DNA of 64,000 nt. Origin: Streptococcus plurextorum DSM 22810 (GTDB taxonomy: Bacteria > Bacillota > Bacilli > Lactobacillales > Streptococcaceae). The notes beneath the pieces were generated by a model that worked only from the letters and a program-made list of their open reading frames with translations, made no database searches and had not been told where the DNA came from. The first letter of the stretch is position 1; each line of letters opens with the position of its first letter. Of the stretch, positions 21,280 through 29,597 are shown in pieces. The translations under genes and the position numbers were made by a program. Where the stretch lies: positions 1 to 64,000 of the forward strand of contig NZ_AUIO01000007.1 in the NCBI RefSeq assembly GCF_000423745.1, in the 5' to 3' direction.

Positions 21280-22149
21280 ATGCTCCAACAACTTGTAAAT
21301 GGCTTGATATTAGGAAGTGTCTATGCACTTTTAGCCCTTGGTTACACTATGGTTTATGGCATAATCAAGCTCATCAACTTTGCCCACGGTGATCTTTACA
21401 TGATGGGTGCTTATATCGGTTACTATTTGATTAGTGTTTACCGGATGAATTTTTTTGTTGCTCTCATTTTGACCATGGTATTAACTGCTTGTCTAGGGGT
21501 CATCATCGAATTCTTAGCTTATCGTCCTTTGCGACATTCCACACGTATTGCTGCTTTGATTACAGCTATTGGTGTCTCCTTCTTTTTAGAGTACGGAATG
21601 GTTTATTTGGTGGGGGCTAATATTAAAATTTTCCCAACAGCAATCCAAACGGTCATGTATCAATTAGGACCAATTAGTGTGTCTAATGTCCAATTAATGA
21701 TTTTGGCGGTTTCACTCTTCCTTATGGTTGCCTTACAATTTATCGTCAAAAAGACAAAAATGGGGAAAGCCATGCGTGCAGTGTCTGTGGATAGTGATGC
21801 CGCACAGCTAATGGGAATTGATGTGAATTCAACTATTAGTTTTACCTTTGCACTTGGATCTGCTCTAGCAGGAGCTGCAGGGGTGTTAATTGGATTGTAC
21901 TATACACAAATTGACCCTTTGATGGGGATGGCTCCAGGTCTGAAAGCATTTGTAGCAGCGGTTCTTGGTGGGATTGGTATTATTCCAGGGGCTGCAATCG
22001 GAGGCTTTATTATCGGTCTACTAGAGACCCTTTCGGTAGCTATCGGTCTTTCTACTTACAAGGACGCGGTTGTTTATGCAATCCTCATTGTCATTCTTTT
22101 GGTACGCCCTGCGGGTATTCTTGGTAAAAATGTGAAAGAGAAGGTGTAA
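21280..22149 (+). CDS. livH: Branched-chain amino acid ABC permease LivH
   Basis: Inner-membrane permease of the transporter, 289 residues, about eight membrane segments. The family block GYTMVYGIIKLINFAHGDLYMMGAYIGY is visible near the start and the EAA-like coupling loop around MRAVSVDSDAAQLMGID. The ribosome binding site is poor (AGAAAG about 14 nt away), which together with the preceding hairpin suggests lower expression than livJ. The stop is one base before livM. Confidence 0.93.
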   Translation: MLQQLVNGLILGSVYALLALGYTMVYGIIKLINFAHGDLYMMGAYIGYYLISVYRMNFFVALILTMVLTACLGVIIEFLAYRPLRHSTRIAALITAIGVSFFLEYGMVYLVGANIKIFPTAIQTVMYQLGPISVSNVQLMILAVSLFLMVALQFIVKKTKMGKAMRAVSVDSDAAQLMGIDVNSTISFTFALGSALAGAAGVLIGLYYTQIDPLMGMAPGLKAFVAAVLGGIGIIPGAAIGGFIIGLLETLSVAIGLSTYKDAVVYAILIVILLVRPAGILGKNVKEKV

Positions 22150-22150
22150 G

Positions 22151-23107
22151 ATGAAAAAGAATTTAAAACCAATCTTGTCTTGGTTAGTGACCATTATCCT
22201 ATCTTTTTTGGTGATCTCTCTTCTCATTAGTGCAGGGATTATTCGTGCTTACCACATGCAAATTCTCATGGGGATTGGTATCTCTATGATTATGGCAATA
22301 GGAACCAACCTTGTTCTTGGGTATTCTGGACAATTTCCGCTTGGACAAGCTGGATTTATGGCTATTGGTGCCTACGCTACTGCCATTTTGACACGTAGCA
22401 ATCCGACATATGGTGGATTTTACCTTTCGATGATTATTGGTATGCTATTGGCGGGACTATTAGCTGTTCTTGTCGGATTTCCGACCCTTCGTTTGAAAGG
22501 TGATTATTTAGCTATTGCAACTCTTGGGGTTTCCGAAATTATCCGCATTGCGATTATTAATGGTGGTGATTTCACGAATGGAGCAGCAGGGATTTCAGGA
22601 GTCCTAAACTATACGAGTTGGGAAATTGTCTTTATCTTTGTTGTTTTAATTGCTGTCATTGTTATGAATTATATTCGTAGTGCGACTGGGCGTCAGATGA
22701 TTGCTATCCGCGAAGATGAAATTGCTGCTGAGTCTATGGGGGTTAATACCACCAAAATTAAAGTGATGACTTTTGCGATTGCAGCGATGACTGCCAGTCT
22801 TGCGGGTTCGCTTTATGTCGGCTATATTGGTACGGTTGCTCCGAAGGACTTTACCATCATGCGCTCTATTGATTACTTGATCATTGCAGTTCTGGGAGGT
22901 CTTGGCTCTATGACAGGGACAATTGTCGCTGCAGTAGTGCTTGGTATTCTCAATATGTTCCTTCAAAACGTTTCAGAGCTACGTATGATTATTTACTCTT
23001 TGGCTTTGATTTTAGTTATGGTTTTCCGACCTGGAGGCTTACTTGGCACGAAAGAACTCAGTTTCACACGCTTTTTCTCACAAAAATCTAAGGAGGGCGA
23101 GAATTAA
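22151..23107 (+). CDS. livM: Branched-chain amino acid ABC permease LivM
   Basis: Second permease subunit, 318 residues, about eight to ten membrane segments. Typical blocks: GYSGQFPLGQAGFMAIGAYATAI, LRLKGDYLAIATLGVSEIIR and the coupling region AIREDEIAAESMGVNTTKIK. Its last base overlaps the start codon of livG. Complete and unremarkable. Confidence 0.94.
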   Translation: MKKNLKPILSWLVTIILSFLVISLLISAGIIRAYHMQILMGIGISMIMAIGTNLVLGYSGQFPLGQAGFMAIGAYATAILTRSNPTYGGFYLSMIIGMLLAGLLAVLVGFPTLRLKGDYLAIATLGVSEIIRIAIINGGDFTNGAAGISGVLNYTSWEIVFIFVVLIAVIVMNYIRSATGRQMIAIREDEIAAESMGVNTTKIKVMTFAIAAMTASLAGSLYVGYIGTVAPKDFTIMRSIDYLIIAVLGGLGSMTGTIVAAVVLGILNMFLQNVSELRMIIYSLALILVMVFRPGGLLGTKELSFTRFFSQKSKEGEN

Positions 23108-23871
23108 TGGCACTTCTTGAAGTAAAACATCTAACGAAAAACTTTGGTGGTTTAACAGCTGTTGGTGATGTGACCATGGAGCTCCATGAGGGCGAATTGG
23201 TAGGGCTTATTGGACCCAATGGTGCTGGTAAAACAACACTTTTCAACCTTTTGACAGGTGTTTATGAACCATCAGAAGGAACGATATCCCTTGATGGCAC
23301 TTTGTTAAATGGGAAAACACCATATACCATCGCTAGTCTAGGATTATCTCGTACCTTCCAAAATATTCGCTTGTTTAAAAATATGACGGTCTTGGAAAAT
23401 GTTTTGGTTGGTTTCGGTAATCATCACAAGCCCCATCTCTTTGCTTCTTTCTTGCGTCTTCCTAAATTTTATAAGAGCGAGAAGGAGTTGACAAAAAAGG
23501 CACTTGATTTATTAGCCATTTTTGATTTAGATGGTGAGGCAGATACCCTTGCTAAAAACCTTCCTTATGGACAACAACGCCGTTTGGAGATTGTTCGTGC
23601 CTTAGCAACAGAACCTAAGATCCTCTTCTTGGATGAGCCTGCTGCAGGTATGAACCCACAAGAAACTGCTGATTTAACAGCTCTCATTCGTCGTATTCAA
23701 AAGGAATTTGGGATTACGATTATTCTAATTGAGCATGATATGAGTTTGGTTATGGAAGTTACTGAACGCATTTATGTGCTTGAATATGGTCGCTTGATCG
23801 CTCATGGTACTCCAGATGAAATCAAATCGAATAAGCGAGTTATTGAGGCCTATCTTGGAGGTGAAGTTTAA
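23107..23871 (+). CDS. livG: Branched-chain amino acid ABC ATP-binding protein LivG
   Basis: One of two ATPases powering uptake, 254 residues. Walker A GPNGAGKTT near residue 36, signature PYGQQRRLEIVRAL, Walker B ILFLDEPAAGMNP and the H-loop LIEHDMSLVM. The block SRTFQNIRLF is typical of LivG. GGAGGG precedes the start inside livM, and it overlaps livF by one base. Confidence 0.95.
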   Translation: MALLEVKHLTKNFGGLTAVGDVTMELHEGELVGLIGPNGAGKTTLFNLLTGVYEPSEGTISLDGTLLNGKTPYTIASLGLSRTFQNIRLFKNMTVLENVLVGFGNHHKPHLFASFLRLPKFYKSEKELTKKALDLLAIFDLDGEADTLAKNLPYGQQRRLEIVRALATEPKILFLDEPAAGMNPQETADLTALIRRIQKEFGITIILIEHDMSLVMEVTERIYVLEYGRLIAHGTPDEIKSNKRVIEAYLGGEV

Positions 23872-24581
23872 TGGCAATGTTAGAAGTCAAAAATCTTTCA
23901 GTCAGCTACGGAGCTATTGAGGCTGTCAAAGATATTAGTTTTGAAGTTAATGAAGGTGAGGTCGTAACCCTCATCGGTGCGAATGGTGCTGGTAAGACAT
24001 CTATTCTTCGTACCATTTCTGGTCTTGAAAAAGCAAGCCAAGGTGAAATTCTTTATTTTGGTAATGACATTGTGAAAACACCTGCTCGAAAAATTGTGGC
24101 AGCTGGTTTGGCTCAGGTTCCAGAAGGCAGACATGTTTTTCCAGGCTTGACGGTGATGGAAAACTTGGAAATGGGAGCTTTTTTGAAGACCGATAAAGAT
24201 CAGAATTTGGCTAACCTGAAAAAAGTCTTTGCACGTTTTCCACGTTTGGAAGAGCGGAAAAACCAAGATGCTGCGACCTTATCGGGTGGAGAGCAACAGA
24301 TGCTTGCCATGGGACGAGCTTTGATGAGTCAACCTAAATTGTTGTTATTGGATGAACCATCTATGGGGCTTGCTCCGATCTTTATTCAAGAAATCTTTGA
24401 TATTATTCAAGATATTCAAAAGCAAGGAACGACGGTACTATTGATTGAGCAAAATGCTAATAAGGCACTCTCAATTGCGGATCGTGGTTACGTACTTGAA
24501 ACGGGTAAAATTGTTCTTTCAGGAACAGGGAAAGAACTACTCGCTTCAGATGACGTTAGAAAAGCCTATCTAGGCGGATAA
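23871..24581 (+). CDS. livF: Branched-chain amino acid ABC ATP-binding protein LivF
   Basis: Second ATPase of the transporter, 236 residues. Walker A GANGAGKTS near residue 38, the LivF-type block VPEGRHVFPGLTVMENL, signature LSGGEQQMLAMGRAL, Walker B LLLLDEPSMGLAP. It ends the livJHMGF operon and a clear terminator lies 40 nt downstream. Confidence 0.95.
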   Translation: MAMLEVKNLSVSYGAIEAVKDISFEVNEGEVVTLIGANGAGKTSILRTISGLEKASQGEILYFGNDIVKTPARKIVAAGLAQVPEGRHVFPGLTVMENLEMGAFLKTDKDQNLANLKKVFARFPRLEERKNQDAATLSGGEQQMLAMGRALMSQPKLLLLDEPSMGLAPIFIQEIFDIIQDIQKQGTTVLLIEQNANKALSIADRGYVLETGKIVLSGTGKELLASDDVRKAYLGG

Positions 24582-24620
24582 GAGCGCTTAAATAGGCTGT
24601 GTCATCAGAAAAATAGTCTT

Positions 24621-24644
24621 AAAACCACCATGATTGGTGGTTTT
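24621..24644 (+). terminator. Terminator of the liv operon
   Basis: AAAACCACC / GGTGGTTTT stem with ATGATT loop. Confidence 0.88.
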
Positions 24645-24947
24645 GCTATTTATAGAGAGCCCTTTTCTATCAGAATTAGACTGATAGAGTTAAAGGCTCT
24701 GGCTTATCTTATAGGTGATCGAGATCTGATGAAAAAATGGCGGCAAGGGCTTTTGTGCTCCACGAATGCTGCTTTGCTACTGTGACACAACATGCTTTTA
24801 GGAGATGGCTGATGGGGCAACTTTTGTCAGTCAAAATGTGGAACTGGTATTAGACCTGCTTGCTTTTTTTTGATATAATATGTTGTAACAATTTTTTGAC
24901 TTAAGGTCTATATTGAGAAAGGATATGCGGACTACCGCTAAAGTAAA
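24645..24947. other. Intergenic region between liv operon and apt
   Basis: No gene found. It holds a hairpin-forming stretch (AGAGCC...GGCTCT around 24655-24702, with CTATCAG / CTGATAG inside), an unassigned stretch to about 24860 without open frame of note, the apt promoter (extended -10 TGATATAAT, 24871-24879) and a 60-nt leader described under apt. Confidence 0.6.
24927..24938 (+). promoter_or_regulatory. Hairpin between the only Shine-Dalgarno and the apt start
   Basis: GCGG ACTA CCGC forms a 4-bp stem. The purine-rich AGAAAGGA ends at 24923, too far (24 nt) from the ATG at 24948 unless the hairpin folds. An alternative ATG at 24925 opens a 10-codon frame ([10 protein letters not shown]) whose stop overlaps the apt start. 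Confidence 0.5.
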
Positions 24948-25466
24948 ATGGATTTAACAAAATATATTGCATCAATTGAAAACTATCCTCAAGAAGGTAT
25001 TATTTTTCGAGATATTTCTCCTTTAATGGCTGATGGAAAAGCTTATAGTTATGCTATTCGCGAAATTGCTCAATATGCTTGTGATCATGATATTGACATG
25101 ATTGTCGGTCCAGAAGCACGTGGCTTTATCATTGGATGTCCTGTTGCCGTTGAACTCGGGATTGGATTTGCTCCAGTACGTAAGCCAGGTAAGTTACCAC
25201 GTGAGGTTATCTCTGCGGATTACGAAAAAGAGTATGGTCTTGATACTCTAACCATGCATGCGGATGCCATCAAACCTGGACAACGTGTTCTCATTGTTGA
25301 TGACCTCTTAGCGACTGGTGGAACAGTCAAAGCCACCATTGAATTGATTGAGAAGCTTGGTGGTATTGTCGCTGGATGTGCCTTCATTATTGAACTGGAT
25401 GGATTAAATGGCCGTCAGGCAATCGGAGATTATGATGTCAAAGTGTTGATGAATTTTCCTGGTTAA
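24948..25466 (+). CDS. apt: Adenine phosphoribosyltransferase
   Basis: Purine salvage enzyme forming AMP from adenine and PRPP. 172 residues. The substrate block [19 protein letters not shown], the flexible loop [20 protein letters not shown] and the PRPP loop [16 protein letters not shown] are all present. The start ([14 protein letters not shown]) fits the family, but there is no ribosome site at normal spacing: the nearest lies beyond a small hairpin, so the leader may control translation. Confidence 0.95.
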   Translation: MDLTKYIASIENYPQEGIIFRDISPLMADGKAYSYAIREIAQYACDHDIDMIVGPEARGFIIGCPVAVELGIGFAPVRKPGKLPREVISADYEKEYGLDTLTMHADAIKPGQRVLIVDDLLATGGTVKATIELIEKLGGIVAGCAFIIELDGLNGRQAIGDYDVKVLMNFPG

Positions 25467-25570
25467 ACGACGAGAGAAAGCGACAAAATCATTCAGAAAG
25501 ACAGTTGATTTAGGTCGGAGATTGGCTGATGACTTTGCTGTGGCGTTTATAAGAAAGGAAAAGAGGCTAA

Positions 25571-26254
25571 ATGAGTTACTTCAAACATTTCCAAATGGGG
25601 CATTTGATAGTGCCTTCAGCTCTGCTATTTCATATGAATGACCTCTTTGACACTTCAGATGAATTTCTTGTATGGCAATTTTTCTTTTTGCAAAATACGA
25701 CCCAACTAGATGAACTAGCCCCTAGTCAAATTGCTACAGCTATTGGAAAAACGGTCACCGATGTCAATCGTATCATTTCAAACTTATCTAAAAAGGGTTT
25801 GCTAGACATTAAGACCATCGAATTAGCGGGTGAAGCTGAAGTGATTTTTGATGCCAGTCCTGCACTATCTCAGTTAGATGAGCTTCTTAGTGGAAGGGAA
25901 ACTAGTCCTGAAAATCAAGAATACACTGGACAAGGACAGGCCATTAAAGAATTAGTCAGTGATTTAGAGCAAGCCATGGGGCTTCTCAATCCGATGATTT
26001 TAGAAGATGTTCAAAAATTGGTTTATGAAGATAAGACCTCACCAGATCTTATTCGTGAAGCACTTCGTGAAGCTGTTTTTAACAATAAAACCAATTGGAA
26101 ATATATTCAGGCTATTCTGAGAAATTGGCGTAAAGAGGGCATTGTGACGCTTCGTCAAGTTGAAGAGCGTCGCTTGGAGAGAGAAAGAATGGCTCCAGAA
26201 AACATCACAGTATCTGATGATTTTTTATCGGCCATGACCATCTGGTCAGATTGA
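25571..26254 (+). CDS. dnaD: DnaD-like replication initiation protein
   Basis: Helicase-loading accessory protein acting with DnaB and DnaI at replication initiation and restart. 227 residues: an N-terminal winged-helix part (FKHFQMGHLIVPSALLFH... QIATAIGKTVTDVNRIISNLSKKGLL) and a C-terminal DnaD_2/DnaB_2 domain with the block NKTNWKYIQAILRNWRKEGI, the YxxxIxxxW signature. AAAGGAAAAGAGG precedes the start. Follows apt as in several streptococci. Terminator at 26266. Confidence 0.88.
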   Translation: MSYFKHFQMGHLIVPSALLFHMNDLFDTSDEFLVWQFFFLQNTTQLDELAPSQIATAIGKTVTDVNRIISNLSKKGLLDIKTIELAGEAEVIFDASPALSQLDELLSGRETSPENQEYTGQGQAIKELVSDLEQAMGLLNPMILEDVQKLVYEDKTSPDLIREALREAVFNNKTNWKYIQAILRNWRKEGIVTLRQVEERRLERERMAPENITVSDDFLSAMTIWSD

Positions 26255-26265
26255 TTGTCAGGATA

Positions 26266-26298
26266 AAAAGCCTTAAATGTTTAGCATTTGAGGCTTTT
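26266..26298 (+). terminator. Terminator after dnaD
   Basis: AAAAGCCTTAAATG / CATTTGAGGCTTTT stem with a 5-nt loop. Confidence 0.85.
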
Positions 26299-26363
26299 CA
26301 TGTTTAGGCTTTGGAAAAGCTATTCACGTTTGATAAAATACAGATGAAGGATTGGGGGAAGGC

Positions 26364-27320
26364 ATGTCACTTTTTCAGCGAACGATTAAGTTAACAGTCG
26401 CGACGGTTCTAGCCATTTGGTTGGCTGATGTTTTTGGTCTTGCTTACACGAGTTCGGCAGGAATCATTGCTATTTTGAGTGTACTTGATACGAGGAGAAG
26501 CTCTATCAAAATAGCTAAGCAACGTTTTTTATCAGCTTTGCTAGCGCTTGGAATCGCTTCTAGCCTCTTTGCCCTTCTGGGATTTCATCTACCTGTAATA
26601 GCTCTCTATCTAGCTTGCTACGTTCCTTTGGCTTATCGTTTTCAGCTAGAAGCTGGGATAGCTCCTATAACTGTTCTTGTTCTCCATCTTTATATGGAGC
26701 AGAGCATAGCTCCTAGTTGGCTTGTCAATGAACTCTTGCTTTTTATGGTGGGTGCTAGCGTAGCCTTATTACTTAACCTTTACATGCCTTCTAAGGAGAG
26801 TGAGATTGCCTCTTATCACATTCAGGTGGAAGAAAAATTAAAGGCTATTTTACATCGTTTTGAAGGGTTTTTATTGAGTGGTGATGGGAGCAATGAAGCC
26901 GTATTGATTGGTCAGCTAGATGATTTATTGACAGAAGCTAAAAGGCTTGTTTACTTGGATCATAATAATCAACTGTTTCAACAGACCAATTATCAAGTTC
27001 ATTATTTTGACATGAGGCAGGAACAATCTAAGTTGCTACGTCAAATGGCTTTAAATGTGAATTCTTGTCACTTAGGTAGCAGGGAGAGTGTTATACTGGC
27101 CCATCTTTTTCACGAGACAGCTCAGCAATTATCTCAAGAAAATCCAGCCAAAACCTTACTGGAAGACATTGCCGACTTTAGAGAGCTTTTTAGGCAACGG
27201 CCACTTCCAAAAACAAGAGATGAGTTTGAAACCAGAGCAGTCCTTTTTCAGTTGCTCAATGATTTGGAGCGATTTATCCAATTTAAAGTTGATTTTTACA
27301 ACCTGTATCAAGACCATTAG
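26364..27320 (+). CDS. Aromatic acid exporter (ArAE/DUF939-like) membrane protein
   Basis: A 318-residue protein: four to six membrane segments in the first 145 residues, then a cytoplasmic helical domain of about 170 residues. The block ADVFGLAYTSSAGIIAILSVLDTRRSSIKIAKQR (residues about 20-54) is typical of ArAE_1 proteins. The transported compound is not known in streptococci. The ATG at 26364 is used because GGGGGAAGG lies directly upstream; the TTG at 26352 is rejected. The 263 bp that follow hold no gene but a promoter for the next one. Confidence 0.85.
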   Translation: MSLFQRTIKLTVATVLAIWLADVFGLAYTSSAGIIAILSVLDTRRSSIKIAKQRFLSALLALGIASSLFALLGFHLPVIALYLACYVPLAYRFQLEAGIAPITVLVLHLYMEQSIAPSWLVNELLLFMVGASVALLLNLYMPSKESEIASYHIQVEEKLKAILHRFEGFLLSGDGSNEAVLIGQLDDLLTEAKRLVYLDHNNQLFQQTNYQVHYFDMRQEQSKLLRQMALNVNSCHLGSRESVILAHLFHETAQQLSQENPAKTLLEDIADFRELFRQRPLPKTRDEFETRAVLFQLLNDLERFIQFKVDFYNLYQDH

Positions 27321-27511
27321 AGACTGGGTAGGCATCTATCCAGTTCTCGTGTTTTCTAAGGAGAGCTTGGGAGGCTTGTTTTACTCGAACTAGCTAAGTC
27401 TCTAAGGTTCACCAAAAGGGGTTGAATATCGAGCAGTTTAACTTGAAAATCTGAGCTAAGAGTGTGGTTGAAGGCTTTTTCGACTTAAGGTCCAATTTCT
27501 TGCTCCCTTTA

Positions 27512-27520
27512 TGTTATAAT
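27512..27520 (+). promoter_or_regulatory. Extended -10 promoter of DUF2130 gene
   Basis: TGTTATAAT at 27512-27520. The leader has AAAGGAAAG about 40 nt before the start and a short frame beginning at 27536 (MKGKFELRG, stop) but no local ribosome site. Confidence 0.6.
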
Positions 27521-27583
27521 TTTTAACAGCAACCGATGAAAGGAAAGTTTGAGTTACGCGGTTAACTGAAACGACGTTAAAAG

Positions 27584-28828
27584 ATGAATGAAATAAAATG
27601 CCCACATTGCCAAACTGCCTTTACCATTAATGAAAGTCAATACGCTCAGCTTTTGGAACAAGTTAGAGGAAGTGAATTTGACCGAGAAATTCATGACCGC
27701 TTAGAACGAGAGACCGCTTTATTGGCAGAGCAATCCAAAAATCAATTACAAGCAGCTCTAGCTCAGAAGGATTTAGAAGTCGCAGAGCTAAAAAATCAAC
27801 TGGCGAATCAGGCAAGTCAGAAGGAATTGGAAATCCGCTCTGCTATGATTCCAAAAGATCACGAAATAGCAGCCTTGAAGGCACGTCTGGAACAAGTCGA
27901 AGTGATTAAAGAGCAGGAAAAGCTACAGGCCCTTTTGACAGTTGAAAAAGAGAGAGATGCTATCAAACATCAGTTGGTCTTGCAAGAGCAAAAAGACAGT
28001 TTGGCTCAGCAAGCTTTGACAACTCAGTATCAACAAGAATTGGCGCAAAAAGATGAGCTGATTGCTTACTACAAGGATTTTAAGGCTAAGCAGTCTACTA
28101 AGATGGTTGGAGAGAGCTTGGAGCAGCACTGTGAGTATGAGTTTAATCGTTTGCGGATGACAGCTTTTCCTCGTGCCCAGTTCGGCAAGGATAATGATGC
28201 TAAGTCAGGATCTAAAGGAGATTATATCTATCGGGAGTACGATGATAATGGGATAGAAATTATTTCCATCATGTTTGAAATGAAAAATGAAAGCGATGAG
28301 ACTGCGACGAAAAAGAAAAATGAACAATTTTTGAAGGAATTAGATAAGGATCGTCGTGAAAAAGCCTGTGAATACGCAATTCTTGTCTCCTTATTGGAGA
28401 ATGACAACGAACTCTACAATAATGGTATCGTGGATGTTTCGTACCACTATCCCAAAATGTATGTGATTCGTCCACAGTTTTTTATCCCTATCATTACCCT
28501 TTTAAGAAATGCTGCCCTAAATAGCCTAGAATACAAGCAGGAGCTGGCTGTAGTCAGAGAGCAAAATCTAGACATTACGCACTTTGAAGAGGACTTAGAA
28601 GCTTTCAAGACAGCTTTTGCTAAGAATTACCATTCTGCCAATAATCATTTTAAAAAAGCGATTGAGGAAATTGACAAATCAATTGCTCGCATGGAAGCAG
28701 TCAAAAAAGCTTTGACCACTTCTGAAAATCAGCTTCGTCTGGCCAACAACAAATTAGAAGATGTATCGGTTAAAAAATTGACGCGTAAAAATCCGACCAT
28801 GAAAGCAAAGTTTGATGCCTTGAAGTAG
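27584..28828 (+). CDS. DUF2130 family coiled-coil protein
   Basis: A 414-residue protein: an N-terminal CPHC half zinc ribbon, a long coiled coil (about 30-165, many EL/LQ heptads), then the DUF2130 domain (EFNRLRMTAFPRAQF, GSKGDYIYREYDDNGIEIISIMFEMKNE), which resembles restriction-endonuclease-like nuclease folds (D...E-x-K: the ExK of FEMKNE). A second coiled coil closes it. The role of the family is unknown; a DNA or nucleic-acid transaction is plausible from the fold. No Shine-Dalgarno within 15 nt of the start; an in-frame stop just upstream prevents a longer version. Confidence 0.88.
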   Translation: MNEIKCPHCQTAFTINESQYAQLLEQVRGSEFDREIHDRLERETALLAEQSKNQLQAALAQKDLEVAELKNQLANQASQKELEIRSAMIPKDHEIAALKARLEQVEVIKEQEKLQALLTVEKERDAIKHQLVLQEQKDSLAQQALTTQYQQELAQKDELIAYYKDFKAKQSTKMVGESLEQHCEYEFNRLRMTAFPRAQFGKDNDAKSGSKGDYIYREYDDNGIEIISIMFEMKNESDETATKKKNEQFLKELDKDRREKACEYAILVSLLENDNELYNNGIVDVSYHYPKMYVIRPQFFIPIITLLRNAALNSLEYKQELAVVREQNLDITHFEEDLEAFKTAFAKNYHSANNHFKKAIEEIDKSIARMEAVKKALTTSENQLRLANNKLEDVSVKKLTRKNPTMKAKFDALK

Positions 28829-28912
28829 AAGCCTATTAGGCAATCAGAATCATGGACTTTTTCCTAGACTTTGGATACAATAGGCTGAACAAAGAGACTA
28901 GAAAGTGGAAAA

Positions 28913-29482
28913 ATGAGAAAATTAGTTGTGTTTTTACATACCTCGCTTGATGGGATGGTAGAAGGGCCAAATGGTTCTATGGATATTGGCTATATCGCCT
29001 ATAATGAAGAATTGGAGAACTTTGCCAATCGCGTGACCGCAGAAGCAGACACCATCTTGTGGGGGAAAAACACCTATCAGATGATGCACGCTTACTGGCC
29101 GACGATATTGGATAAACCAGATGCTAGTGATCACGAAGCTCGTCACGCCAAGTGGATCGACTCAGTTGAAAAGGTAGTGTGTTCAGAAAGTCTGACTGAA
29201 GTGACTTGGAATAAGGCTAGACTAATGAAAGGAGATATCATTTCTCAACTGAGAGATTTGAAATTAGGCGATGGGAGAGATATTTTAGTTTTAGGAAGCC
29301 CGCGTTTAGCCAAGTTCCTCTTATCTGCTGGTCTTGTGGATCAGTTGAAACTGACTGTTTCTCCAGTCATTCTTGGTGCTGGACTTAACCTTTTTGAAGG
29401 TGTTAGAGCTGACCTAGAACTTTTGGAGTCAGAAGCCATGTCTACAGGGGCTTTAGGATTAACCTATCAGGTTCTTTCTTGA
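28913..29482 (+). CDS. Dihydrofolate reductase family protein (RibD C-terminal-like)
   Basis: A 189-residue protein with the fold of DHFR/RibD-C proteins: MRKLVVFLHTSLDGMVEGPNG at the start, LWGKNTYQMMHAYWP in the middle and GSPRLAKFLLSAGLVDQLKLTVSPVILGAG at the end. It is not the true DHFR (folA) but one of the YyaP/YwjB-type relatives whose substrate is unknown. A weak AGAAAG site precedes the start. It stands alone. Confidence 0.85.
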   Translation: MRKLVVFLHTSLDGMVEGPNGSMDIGYIAYNEELENFANRVTAEADTILWGKNTYQMMHAYWPTILDKPDASDHEARHAKWIDSVEKVVCSESLTEVTWNKARLMKGDIISQLRDLKLGDGRDILVLGSPRLAKFLLSAGLVDQLKLTVSPVILGAGLNLFEGVRADLELLESEAMSTGALGLTYQVLS

Positions 29483-29511
29483 TTGACTTTCCCCCTATTT
29501 TTTGCCATAAT
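29483..29511 (+). promoter_or_regulatory. Promoter of the first ABC-F gene
   Basis: TTGACT (29483-29488), 17-nt spacer, CATAAT (29506-29511). It lies upstream of a terminator-like hairpin, so that hairpin would be in the 5' leader of the ABC-F message. Confidence 0.6.
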
Positions 29512-29522
29512 AGAATCAATCG

Positions 29523-29544
29523 AAAAGCCGTTACAACGGCTTTT
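29523..29544 (+). terminator. Terminator or attenuator hairpin before ABC-F gene
   Basis: AAAAGCCG / CGGCTTTT stem. It can end the preceding gene's transcript, but it also lies within the predicted leader of the ABC-F gene. Confidence 0.7.
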
Positions 29545-29562
29545 CTCTATGTTTGAAAGGAA

Positions 29563-29595
29563 ATGAATAGAGAGAGTCCCTCTCTTGTAACTTAA
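29563..29595 (+). other. Ten-codon leader frame before ABC-F gene
   Basis: ATG AAT AGA GAG AGT CCC TCT CTT GTA ACT TAA (MNRESPSLVT), stop two bases before the ABC-F ATG. The preceding GAAAGG is the only Shine-Dalgarno-like site in the leader. The middle codons form a hairpin AGAGAG / CTCTCT (29571-29585). Confidence 0.45.
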
Positions 29596-29597
29596 TC

